A stretch of 7,661 nt of DNA from Alphaproteobacteria bacterium (GTDB taxonomy: Bacteria > Pseudomonadota > Alphaproteobacteria > Rhizobiales > Aestuariivirgaceae). How positions within the stretch are numbered: position 1 is the first letter of the stretch; every line of letters begins with the position of its first letter. Positions 1 through 6,953 of this stretch are shown piece by piece. The notes under the pieces are model-generated. The model ran no database searches. It saw nothing but the letters and a program-made list of their open reading frames with translations, and was not told where the DNA came from. The stretch is taken from NCBI GenBank assembly GCA_005884715.1, contig VAZZ01000439.1:1-7661 (forward strand), read 5' to 3'. The position numbers and the translations under genes are program-made.

Positions 1-1662
1 CGCGCCTTGCACATCGTGACCGGCAATGCCGTAAATCGCGTCCAGGCTGGCCCAGGCATCGGCTCCCGCCTTCAGCGCCTTTATGAAGTCATCGATGCGG
101 TAAAGATGCGTGTATGTCACAGGCCCGGTGAAGCGGGCTCGAAGGGCCAGTGTCGCAGCATCGAACTGGAACAGATTGATCTTGCTGGCCGCCACGATGG
201 GCGTGCCATATTCAGTATTCGCAGCAGTCGAGGGATGCGTGCCATCGCCATCGGTCTGGGTTGCTTTTACAGTGGCACCGTTAGAGAGCGCCGGGACCGG
301 ATTGTTGCAAGTGACGGTATATGGGCCGGATCCAGAACGGGCGATCACGGTGCTGATGACGACACTGGCGGTGCCGTCATTGAACACGAGGTTCTCGCCC
401 AGCGTCGGCGCATCGGTCATCGAGAGGCTGCCGGTGCCGCTATAGGCTGCAGCGAGCGTCGTTGTGAAGGGACGCACCTTCCATTTGGATTGTGTGCCTG
501 CATCGTGATACGCCTCGCCGATCTGGAAGCACATGATGGCCGGCGCGACATTGGCGATAAGGTCCGTATTGGTGTCGAGCCTCGCGTCGAGAGCGGAAAT
601 CTGATCCGCCAGAGTCGTTCCCGGCCTGTTATTTGCGTAACTGACCTTCGGCAGCATCGTGCGCGTTGCGCAGGGCATGCCATAAGTAACGTTGATCCAG
701 TCCAAAGCATTGTCGATGTGCCGGCGCCAGATGACACTGTCCGTGCCGGCTTCGTTTTCGTCACCCGCAAGCGCCAGGTCGAAGGGAAGCCCAGTCGAAA
801 TTGACCTGAGGATATAATCGCGATGATTGAATTTACCCACCGCTAAACTGCACTGCGCTTCCAATTGTGCGCCGGGGACGGCAAAATTCATGTAGGGTAG
901 GCGCGGCCCAACTGAATTCTCATCGAGGCCGCGCTGCCAGAAGCCGAAATTGGCGCGGGCATCGGCCAGGCTCGTGGCTTCGTCTTTACCGAAGCCGATG
1001 CTGTTGTCGAAGATCAGCGGAACCAGACGACCATCATTTCCCCGAGCCACGACGACCGATGGGCCGTAAAACTGCCCTGATGCGGTGTTGCTGACTGACC
1101 CGCCGGATAGTTTCGTGAGGTCTAAGGTAGCGGACCACTCCGCTGCTTCCCCGAGCGTCGAAATCCTTGAATAGCCGATCGGACGCACACCTCCGATCGC
1201 TGTATGCTGGATCGTGCGAAACTGAACCATGGCGCTGCCGCCTGGGGTGAAAGTGCTGGCGACCTTGCCCCATCTTCCCGGCTGGCCGGCGGTCTGTACG
1301 CCTTCAGCCTGGCCATCGAAGGATACCTGATGAAAAACACCGGCAACCGCGACCGAGCCCCAGACACTTCCGTCATTTGGAATATCGACTTCCGGATTCG
1401 CAGGATCGAGAACATTGCAGCGAAAATGCGGATAGAAAGCATAGAAATCATAGGCTGCGTATTCCGGCATTCCGCCGGCAATGCGTGAGGTCATATACTC
1501 CTTGCCGGCAACGACTGCGGCAGACTGGCCGATCATCATGTGGACGCGCGTCGATGCGCCCATGAGGCGCTGATCTCGGGCAACGGGATCGCCAACGCTG
1601 CTGCTTTGCAGAGCTAATTGAAGCTTAGGCTCAAGTTGCGGCCCGACCCTCAATTCCTTCAT
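1..1662 (-). CDS. SGNH/GDSL-type hydrolase, probably phage-derived; C-terminus cut by window edge
   Basis: The frame runs 554 codons from ATG 1662 to base 1 without a stop, so the protein continues outside the window. SGNH-hydrolase blocks appear in order: block I FDNSIGFG with candidate nucleophile Ser221 (Asp-Asn replaces the usual Gly-Asp), block II NFAVPGA (Gly264), block III AGDEN (Gly300, Asn303) and block V DGTHPS (Asp473, His476). SGNH enzymes are serine esterases or lipases acting on acyl or acetyl esters; the substrate here is unknown. Residues about 95-170 look beta-rich. About 70 residues (400-470), also beta-rich, are inserted before block V. The end (about 521-554, with IDDFIKALKAG and IAGHDVQGA) resembles a repeat-like tail I associate with alphaproteobacterial phage structural proteins; this is from memory. 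The start is uncertain: no good ribosome site precedes 1662, and ATG 1560 is an alternative. TTA leucine codons occur, unlike in the transporter genes, which fits foreign origin. No signal peptide is evident. Confidence 0.72.
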   Translation of the reverse strand, partial: MKELRVGPQLEPKLQLALQSSSVGDPVARDQRLMGASTRVHMMIGQSAAVVAGKEYMTSRIAGGMPEYAAYDFYAFYPHFRCNVLDPANPEVDIPNDGSVWGSVAVAGVFHQVSFDGQAEGVQTAGQPGRWGKVASTFTPGGSAMVQFRTIQHTAIGGVRPIGYSRISTLGEAAEWSATLDLTKLSGGSVSNTASGQFYGPSVVVARGNDGRLVPLIFDNSIGFGKDEATSLADARANFGFWQRGLDENSVGPRLPYMNFAVPGAQLEAQCSLAVGKFNHRDYILRSISTGLPFDLALAGDENEAGTDSVIWRRHIDNALDWINVTYGMPCATRTMLPKVSYANNRPGTTLADQISALDARLDTNTDLIANVAPAIMCFQIGEAYHDAGTQSKWKVRPFTTTLAAAYSGTGSLSMTDAPTLGENLVFNDGTASVVISTVIARSGSGPYTVTCNNPVPALSNGATVKATQTDGDGTHPSTAANTEYGTPIVAASKINLFQFDAATLALRARFTGPVTYTHLYRIDDFIKALKAGADAWASLDAIYGIAGHDVQGA

Positions 1663-1680
1663 GTCCCGATGCAACGGCAA

Positions 1681-1701
1681 TGAGCATTCAAATGCTGCTC
1701 A
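1681..1701. repeat. Imperfect inverted repeat upstream of the SGNH gene
   Basis: AGCATT (1683-1688) and AATGCT (1691-1696) form a perfect 6-bp inverted pair around CA. Flanking TGAGC (1681-1685) and GCTCA (1697-1701) extend the symmetry with a small offset. It lies about 20-40 bases upstream of the SGNH start, where an operator or leader hairpin could sit. There is no T-run on either side to suggest a terminator. Function is inferred from position only. The rest of 1663-1761 shows nothing I can interpret. Confidence 0.3.
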
Positions 1702-1761
1702 CTCATTGACGCAAAACTATGGGCTCCAGCCGGCAAAGACAAGGCGCAATTTGACTGCTGA

Positions 1762-1872
1762 TCACCTCAAAAGCAATTGCGACTTGTCGCGGATCGAGGC
1801 GATCAGTGTCTCATGACTTCCGCAGGGAAAATCCGTGCGCCCGGGCAGCATTAACACACTACCTTTCCTCAT
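1762..1872 (-). pseudogene. Remnant of a metallo-beta-lactamase-fold (glyoxalase II-like) gene
   Basis: A short frame (36 codons from ATG 1872, or 29 from ATG 1851, to TGA 1762-1764) encodes GRTDFPCGSHETLIASIRDK. The intact hydrolase at 3163-3807 has the same 20 residues at 161-180 except Tyr to Cys and Asp to Glu. Similarity stops right after the Lys: the intact gene continues LLPLGDDVAF, while this copy reads SQLLLR and stops. All metal ligands lie outside the fragment, so it cannot be an enzyme. A purine-rich GAGGAAAGG precedes ATG 1851, so translation of a short peptide is not excluded. The fragment lies just past the oxidoreductase stop, in the same frame. It looks like a relic of duplication or recombination. 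Confidence 0.7.
1783..1843. repeat. 61-bp direct repeat, copy A
   Basis: This matches 3268-3328 in direct orientation with 56 of 61 identical bases by hand alignment and no gaps. The sequences diverge abruptly on both sides. Four of the five differences lie in the central 1807-1824 region. This copy carries the hydrolase remnant. Together the copies bracket the 3' end of the intact hydrolase gene and the whole oxidoreductase pseudogene. Confidence 0.85.
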
Positions 1873-1887
1873 TCTACGCGTCTCCGG

Positions 1888-3142
1888 TCAGATTTCCTGT
1901 CCAGCCTGACGCTGTTCGAGCGCGATGCTCATCCTAACTCCAATCTGTCGAAACGGCTCGGGGGGAATCCAGCTTGGTCCCTTGAGCGCCAGCCGGTCCG
2001 ACAACAGCACCGATTGGCTACCGCAAGCCATCTCAGCAAGGAGATGGCCGTTTATCGTGCCGCGCACCACCCCCGACCCGTTGCACCCCGCCGAGACGAA
2101 AAGGCCCGGGCGATCCATTCCGAAGAAAAGCCCGCCATTGTGTGTAATTGCAGTCACTCCGCCCCAGACGTGCTCCAGTTGGTGGGAGGCCATTTGGGGA
2201 TAACGGCTCAGGTAAAGTTGTGTGAGCAAGGCGCGCACCTGCGCCAAAGGTAATTCGCGCTCGTAGCTGTCTCCACTTCGCACCAGGAAGCGGCGGTTCG
2301 CGAATTTGCGTAATGTCGTGCCCAATCGGTGAGCGGGGATAATCCCCCATTGCGGCAGCACGCCAAGTTTGGCCAGCTCAACCTGGTCGAGCTCGGGGGT
2401 GAGCCCACCATAGGTATAGATTGCGATTATCCGGTCGCGCAGCAGGCCAAGTGCTCGTGCATGAGCGTTCGCGGCGATCAAGACTCTGTCGGCGGAGAAC
2501 TCCCCGCGCGTGGTCGCAACACGCAGTGGTCCGGTCCTGGACACGCTAGTCACCTCCGTACGCTCGAGGAGATGGACACTCTCGGGAAGGCTTTCTCCAA
2601 GCCCGCGAACGAGGGCGGCCGGTTGCACAAAGACATTGCCATGCGGGCTGTAGGCGCGTCGGTAATATGTGGTACCAGTCGATACTGTGAGCTCAGCACT
2701 TTCAACAAAGTGCCCAGCACGCCGCCGCATCGAGACGCGGTGCCTCCTCGTCCCATCCGCAATCGATGTCATGCGCGATAACAAGCCGGCGCAGCAATTC
2801 GAGGCCGGCGCGGGCGAGCCGGATCTGCCGAGCCGCGGCATGATCCGCTGTATCTAGGCCATGGGCGCGTGGTTCGATCGGGAAAGCAGAAAGGAAGCCT
2901 GAGTTGCGTCCAGCCGCACCCTCGCCGAGTTCAGAGGCCTCAATGACCAGAACCTCGCGGCCGGGCTCGAGTTCGGCAAGGCGCCGTGCTGCGGCGAGCC
3001 CGGTATAGCCTGCTCCTACCACGATGCTCGCGACCTGCCGTGTCCGCGGCAGCTCCACTCTTGCCTCTCGAGCGGCCAGGAGTGCATTCCAGCCCGAAAG
3101 CGAGCGGTAGTGCGGAGCAAATTCAGCGGATGGGATGGTCAC
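1888..3142 (-). pseudogene. Frameshifted FAD-dependent oxidoreductase, DadA/PuuB-like
   Basis: FAD oxidoreductases of this family deaminate amines or amino acids, for example PuuB on gamma-glutamylputrescine or DadA on D-amino acids; the substrate here cannot be told. The N-terminal half starts at GTG 3142, with GAGG 5 bases upstream, and shows the Rossmann dinucleotide motif GAGYTGLAAARRLAE (residues 43-57), the FAD-ribose acidic residue (Glu68) and GRNSGF (79-84 region). It reaches CGWDE and then runs to a premature stop at 2702. The C-terminal half continues in another frame from about 2745 to 1888, with YYRRAYSPHG, a helix-rich middle, HVWGG and the C-terminal FAD-binding GLFVSAGCNGSGV. 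Dropping one G near 2744-2749 joins the halves as CGWDERHRVS. Even then, about 20 residues seem missing before YYRRAYSPHG relative to PuuB as I remember it. It follows the hydrolase gene by 20 bp, as in an operon. A single-base sequencing error would restore the frame but not the short segment. Confidence 0.8.
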
Positions 3143-3162
3143 GACTGCCTCGCGATTGTGAT

Positions 3163-3807
3163 CTAACTAACATTGGCCAGGAACGGATTGCTGCGGCGCT
3201 CCTCGCCGATCGAGCTCGCAGGGCCATGCCCGGGTAGGAAAGCGACATCATCGCCGAGGGGAAGCAGCTTGTCGCGGATCGAGGCGATCAGCGTGTCATG
3301 ACTCCCATAGGGAAAATCCGTGCGCCCGACCGATCCCTGGAACAGCACATCGCCCATGAAGCAGAAGCGATGCGCGTTGTTGAAGAACACCACCGATCCG
3401 GGCGTGTGGCCGGGACATTCCAGAACCGCGAATTCGAGCGCCCCCACCGTGACCTTGTCACCCTCCTTCAGCCACCGATCAGGCGTGAAGGGGCGCGCTT
3501 CATAGCCATATTGTGCACCCGATTCCTTCAGCCGATCGAGCAGGAAGGCATCTTCCGTATGCGGACCTTCGATCTCGACCTTGAGTCTGTCGCGCAATTC
3601 CGCTGCCCCGCCCGCGTGATCGATATGGCCATGGGTGAGGAGAATCTTTTCGACCGTAACCTTCGATTGTTCGACGGCCTGCAGGATCGCATCGACGTCT
3701 CCGCCGGGATCGATCACGGCGCCGATATGGGTGTCGGCGTTCCAGATCAGCGAGCAATTCTGCTGAAACGGGGTGACCGGAATGATCATGATTTTGGGAC
3801 GTGTCAT
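3163..3807 (-). CDS. Metallo-beta-lactamase-fold hydrolase, YcbL/glyoxalase II-like
   Basis: This is a 214-residue cytoplasmic hydrolase of the small glyoxalase II type, which cleaves S-lactoylglutathione or related thioesters; the exact substrate is inferred from family only. The metal-binding set is complete: THGHIDH (His59, His61, Asp63, His64), CPGHTPGS (His134), MGDVLF (Asp153) and PGHGP (His194). The opening PKIMIIPVTPFQQNCSL and the closing GEERRSNPFL are typical of full-length YcbL-like proteins, so the gene is intact. ATG 3807 (MTRPKIM) gives the usual family N-terminus; an in-frame ATG at 3831 would add eight residues (APLCTAA region), and neither has a convincing ribosome site. The broken oxidoreductase lies 20 bp downstream on the same strand, and the transporter pair is divergent. 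Residues 161-180 are coded by the segment duplicated at 1783-1843. Confidence 0.9.
   Translation of the reverse strand: MTRPKIMIIPVTPFQQNCSLIWNADTHIGAVIDPGGDVDAILQAVEQSKVTVEKILLTHGHIDHAGGAAELRDRLKVEIEGPHTEDAFLLDRLKESGAQYGYEARPFTPDRWLKEGDKVTVGALEFAVLECPGHTPGSVVFFNNAHRFCFMGDVLFQGSVGRTDFPYGSHDTLIASIRDKLLPLGDDVAFLPGHGPASSIGEERRSNPFLANVS
3268..3328. repeat. 61-bp direct repeat, copy B
   Basis: This is the partner of 1783-1843 and lies inside the intact hydrolase gene, coding for residues 161-180. Because the reading frame here is complete and typical of the family, this copy is probably the source, or at least the functional relative, of copy A. Confidence 0.85.
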
Positions 3808-3839
3808 GGCCGCCGTGCATAGCGGCGCCAAGCCCCATG

Positions 3840-3864
3840 CGCAAGACGCAGGGCTGCTCTTGCG
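3840..3864. promoter_or_regulatory. Hairpin/inverted repeat in the divergent intergenic region
   Basis: CGCAAGA (3840-3846) pairs perfectly with TCTTGCG (3858-3864). Inside it GCAG (3848-3851) can pair in part with CTGC (3854-3857), leaving one unpaired C. It lies between the divergent hydrolase and transporter genes, just upstream of the alternative hydrolase start and about 60 bases before the first transporter. No T-run follows on either strand, so an operator or 5' leader hairpin is more likely than a terminator. The transporter side has only a poor promoter candidate (TTGCGG 3860, TAGAGC 3884, 18 bp apart). Confidence 0.35.
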
Positions 3865-3927
3865 GAGGCTGTGACGAAACCGCTAGAGCTGCGCCTGGAG
3901 CAACCATTCCCTTCCTGAGGACCAGCA

Positions 3928-5097
3928 ATGTCGGCGTCCCTGCCATTCGCGCAGCGCTACCGGACGATTTTCGCGGCCATCGCGACGATTGCTTGTTGCG
4001 ATATTGCCATGGGCCTGACACTGCAGCTGCTGCCCTTGCTCATGGAGCAAAACAGGATTCCGGCCTGGATCATGGGCCTCAATGCCGCCATGGCGCCTTT
4101 GGGCATAATGCTTGGTGGTCCATTCCTGCCACGCATCGTATCTTGTCTCGGCTCCAAGCGCGTCGTCCATGCCAGCATCATCATGACCATGGCGATGCTC
4201 GCCTGTTTCAAGCTGTTTCCAAGCATGTGGGCCTGGTTTGCCATCCGCTTTGTCTTCGGCATGGCGGCCGGCACCTTGTTCACCGTCAGCGAGGCGTGGA
4301 TCCTGAGTGGTGCCAAACACGGCAACCGCGGCCGTATCATGGGGCTTTATACGAGCGTCCTCGCGATCAGTTTTTCGATCGGCCCCCTGATTATTCCCTT
4401 CACCGGCCTAGATGGCTGGCTGCCTTGGCTGATCGGTATCATGTGCGTAGGGATGAGTGCCATTCCGCTCGCCTGGCTTAATATCTCGGAAGCGGCATTC
4501 CAGCACAAGGAAGGTGGCGGCTTCCTTGCCTTCGTAAGGCAGGCGCCCTTGCTGCTGTTTGCCGTCGGTACCCTCACCTTCTTCGACGCCGTCATTCTGT
4601 CCTTCTTCCCGATATTCGGACTGAGATCAGGCCTTGCTGTCAAGCAGGTGACCATGATTCTCGGTGTCGCCATCATCGGCAATGCGCTGATGCAGATACC
4701 GATTGGATTGCTCGCCGACAAATGGTCACGGTTTGGCGTGATCATCCTGTCGGCTGTCATCACCACCATCCTTGCCATATCGATGATCTGGACTATCAAT
4801 ACCTGGCTGATCTGGCCGGTCATGCTGATCCTCGGCACCACCGCCTTTGCGATCTACACCGTTGCCCTCGCCATCCTTGGCGACAATTTCGAAGGCCCCG
4901 ATCTCATTGCCGGTAGTGCTGCTTTTGGTGCCATGTGGGGCATTGGCGGCCTGCTGGGCCCGCCCATTGCCGGCGCGGCGACCGACGCCTTCGGCATCGA
5001 TGCCATTCCGACAACGATTTCGCTGATCTATGTCGTCCTGCTTTTGGGCCTCTGCCTGTCAGGCGGAAAATTCGTGCGGAGCGCGGCGCGTGGATAG
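3928..5097 (+). CDS. MFS transporter, YcaD-like, first of a tandem pair
   Basis: This 389-residue inner-membrane protein has about twelve hydrophobic segments, the usual length and layout of a major facilitator. Features shared with E. coli YcaD as I recall it are an acidic residue in the fourth segment (SEAW, Glu122), the following NRGRIMGLYT loop (133-142), the post-helix-eight motif QIPIGLLADKWSR (256-268) and the late LIAGSAAFGAMW stretch (326-337). Asp220 is a second charged residue within the membrane. The motif A loop after helix two is degenerate (GPFLPRIVSCLGSKR). The substrate is unknown, and YcaD itself is poorly characterised. ATG 3928 has GAGG seven bases upstream. The stop overlaps the start of a paralogous transporter gene. 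Wobble positions look less GC-biased than in the second copy. Confidence 0.9.
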   Translation: MSASLPFAQRYRTIFAAIATIACCDIAMGLTLQLLPLLMEQNRIPAWIMGLNAAMAPLGIMLGGPFLPRIVSCLGSKRVVHASIIMTMAMLACFKLFPSMWAWFAIRFVFGMAAGTLFTVSEAWILSGAKHGNRGRIMGLYTSVLAISFSIGPLIIPFTGLDGWLPWLIGIMCVGMSAIPLAWLNISEAAFQHKEGGGFLAFVRQAPLLLFAVGTLTFFDAVILSFFPIFGLRSGLAVKQVTMILGVAIIGNALMQIPIGLLADKWSRFGVIILSAVITTILAISMIWTINTWLIWPVMLILGTTAFAIYTVALAILGDNFEGPDLIAGSAAFGAMWGIGGLLGPPIAGAATDAFGIDAIPTTISLIYVVLLLGLCLSGGKFVRSAARG

Positions 5098-6250
5098 ACA
5101 GCGCTGGATCAATCTCTTTGCCGCCATCGCCGCGATCACCGTTTTCGGCTTCGCGCTCGGGCTCATGTTCCCGCTGCTCTCGCTGGTGATGGAAGAGAAC
5201 GGTGTAACGCCCAAGGTCATCGGCTACAACACCGCGATGCAGCCGCTTGGCATCCTGGTCGCGGGTTTCATCGTCCCGCATATGACCCGGCGCTTCGGCA
5301 CCAAGCCGGTGGCGATCGCCGCCGCCATCCTCACCGCGTCGTTGATCGTTACCTATCCCTTCATGCCCATATTCTGGGGCTGGTTCGCGATGCGGCTCAT
5401 CCAGGGTTTCGCCGTCGCCATCCTGTTCTCGGTCAGCGAGGCCTGGGTGGTCGAGGCGGCGTCTGGCCCGGCGCGCTCGCGTATCATGGCCGTCTATACG
5501 GGGGTATTGTCCTTGAGCTTCGGCCTGGGCCCAGCGCTCATCAGCCTGACCGGCATTGACACGATCCTGCCCTTCTTCATCGGCGCCGCCGTTCTCCTTG
5601 CCGGCACCTTGCCGATGTTCTTCTATCGTCAGACCGAGGCTTTCGCGCCCGATTCCGAATCGAGCGGACTCTCCATCATCGGCTTCGCCCGTCTGGCGCC
5701 CATCCTCATCGTCGCGGTCGGCATGTTCGCCATCATCGACGCCGCCAATCTCGGTTTGCTGCCGATCTATGGCGTCAAGAAGGGACTGAGCCGCGAAACT
5801 GCCGCCCTTATGCTGACCGCTTTCATCGCCGGCAATATCGTCCTGCAATTTCCCATTGGCTGGATCGCCGATCATTGGAGCAAGCGCGGCATGATGTCGG
5901 CCTGCGCCATCGCAACCGCCATCGGCAGCTTTCTGGTGCCCTGGGCATTCGCAACCTGGCTGATCTGGCCCGTTCTCATCGCAACAGGTGCTGCTTCCGC
6001 CGGCATCTATACGCTGGCGTTGGCCGAACTGGGCGAACGTTTTTCAGGTCATGAACTGGTGGCGGGGACCGCCGCCTTCTCGACCATGTGGGGCGGCGCT
6101 GCCTTGCTCGGCGCCTTGCTTGGCGGCTTGGCCATCGAGCGCTTCGGCCCGGATGGCCTGCCCTATGCGATTGCCGCGGTGTTCCTCGGCTTCATTCTGG
6201 CCATCGCCGCCCGTACTTTTCTCAGGGGCCGAGCCCCGACGCGCGTTTGA
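5090..6250 (+). CDS. MFS transporter, YcaD-like, second of a tandem pair
   Basis: This 386-residue major facilitator is a clear paralogue of the gene just before it. Matching landmarks are WINLFAAIAAI at the N-terminus, NTAMQPLGI (47-55), SEAW (116-119), RIMAVYTGVLSLSFGLGP (131-148), Asp217, FPIGWIADHWSK (254-265), TWLIWPV (289-295) and ELVAGTAAFSTMW (322-334). The start is chosen as GTG 5090, which removes a 20-residue hydrophilic extension from an upstream ATG at 5030 buried in the preceding gene and aligns the N-terminus with its paralogue. The GTG overlaps the previous stop by eight bases (GTGGATAG), so translational coupling is likely. The 3' end overlaps the convergent amidotransferase gene by 29 bases. 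The substrate is unknown; the pair could be two single transporters or act together. Confidence 0.9.
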   Translation: MDRQRWINLFAAIAAITVFGFALGLMFPLLSLVMEENGVTPKVIGYNTAMQPLGILVAGFIVPHMTRRFGTKPVAIAAAILTASLIVTYPFMPIFWGWFAMRLIQGFAVAILFSVSEAWVVEAASGPARSRIMAVYTGVLSLSFGLGPALISLTGIDTILPFFIGAAVLLAGTLPMFFYRQTEAFAPDSESSGLSIIGFARLAPILIVAVGMFAIIDAANLGLLPIYGVKKGLSRETAALMLTAFIAGNIVLQFPIGWIADHWSKRGMMSACAIATAIGSFLVPWAFATWLIWPVLIATGAASAGIYTLALAELGERFSGHELVAGTAAFSTMWGGAALLGALLGGLAIERFGPDGLPYAIAAVFLGFILAIAARTFLRGRAPTRV

Positions 6251-6947
6251 GATTGTCATAGATGCGCCGCGTCATGGCGCCCATTTGCGGCATCAGCGGA
6301 AAGGCCTCGGTCCGCACTTTGGCATAGGCATCGGGGCCGAGCTCACGTTCGAGGGCAGCGACATAGTTCGGCAGCGATTCCCAGCTCGCCACCGTCTGGG
6401 CTGAGAATTCGGCATGGAACTGCAGGCCGAGCGCATGATCATCGATCGCAATGGCCTGTACCGCGGCGCGTGGCGATGATGCGAGCACGCTCGAATCTGC
6501 GGGCGGCACCTTCACTTCGGCATGATGCCACTGCATCACTTTGTAGTTTCCGCTGAGACCTGCAAACAGCTGGTGATGCCGACCGGCATCCTTCACCGTC
6601 ACCTCATGCACGCCGACTTCGCCCTCTTTGGCCAGGGCCACTTCTCCGCCAAGCGAAGCTGCCAGCAGCTGGTGGCCCAGGCAGAGGCCGATATAAGGCT
6701 TGGCGCGCTCTGCCACCCATTCGCGGATCGCCTGCTTCTCACCCTGGAGCCAGGGATTGTCGCCGAACTCCCATACATCCATTGCGCCGCCAAGGACGAA
6801 CATCAGGTCATAGCCCTTGAGAGATGGAATGGTCTGGCCTTCCCACAGTCTGACCGAATGCGGCTCGATGCCGTCTTCGACGAAATAGTCGAGAAAGCGG
6901 CCGGGCGTGTCGTGATCCATATGCTGGAGGATGAGTGCCTTCTTCAC
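6222..6947 (-). CDS. Class I glutamine amidotransferase (GuaA N-domain-like), stand-alone
   Basis: This is a 241-residue cytoplasmic protein with a full GATase1 triad: nucleophile Cys89 in GLCLGHQLLA (87-96), His178 and Glu180 in LQFHAEF (175-181). The oxyanion-side VLGGAMDVWE (51-60) and the MQWHHAE stretch (138-144) also fit. Such domains hydrolyse glutamine and pass ammonia to a synthetase. Stand-alone members often act on other amide or gamma-glutamyl substrates, and no synthetase partner is visible nearby, so the acceptor is unknown. The start is GTG 6945-6947, supported by AAGAGG six bases upstream (6954-6959). The stop lies inside the end of the convergent transporter gene. Length is normal for the family. 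Confidence 0.9.
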   Translation of the reverse strand: MKKALILQHMDHDTPGRFLDYFVEDGIEPHSVRLWEGQTIPSLKGYDLMFVLGGAMDVWEFGDNPWLQGEKQAIREWVAERAKPYIGLCLGHQLLAASLGGEVALAKEGEVGVHEVTVKDAGRHHQLFAGLSGNYKVMQWHHAEVKVPPADSSVLASSPRAAVQAIAIDDHALGLQFHAEFSAQTVASWESLPNYVAALERELGPDAYAKVRTEAFPLMPQMGAMTRRIYDNLKRASGLGP

Positions 6948-6953
6948 AAATTA

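Noticed and set aside
7..804. Long plus-strand open frame (265 codons)
   Set aside because: It lies antisense to the SGNH hydrolase frame, which has ordered family motifs. The plus-strand translation is Arg-rich without recognisable domains.
2741..2752. Programmed ribosomal frameshift in the oxidoreductase
   Set aside because: There is no classic slippery heptamer, and the neighbouring segment is shorter than expected, so mutation or read error is simpler.
1783..3328. Direct repeat as intact attL/attR of a mobile element
   Set aside because: The copies differ at five of 61 bases, no integrase or transposase lies between them, and no target-site duplication is visible at the ends.
5030..5089. 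ATG 5030 as start of the second transporter
   Set aside because: It would add 20 polar, Cys-containing residues coded inside the first transporter gene. GTG 5090 aligns with the paralogue and overlaps the stop in the usual coupled way.
4904..5875. 323-codon minus-strand frame inside the transporter genes
   Set aside because: The translation is an extreme Asp/Glu/Arg/Gly-rich low-complexity product, typical of an antisense shadow of hydrophobic membrane-protein codons.
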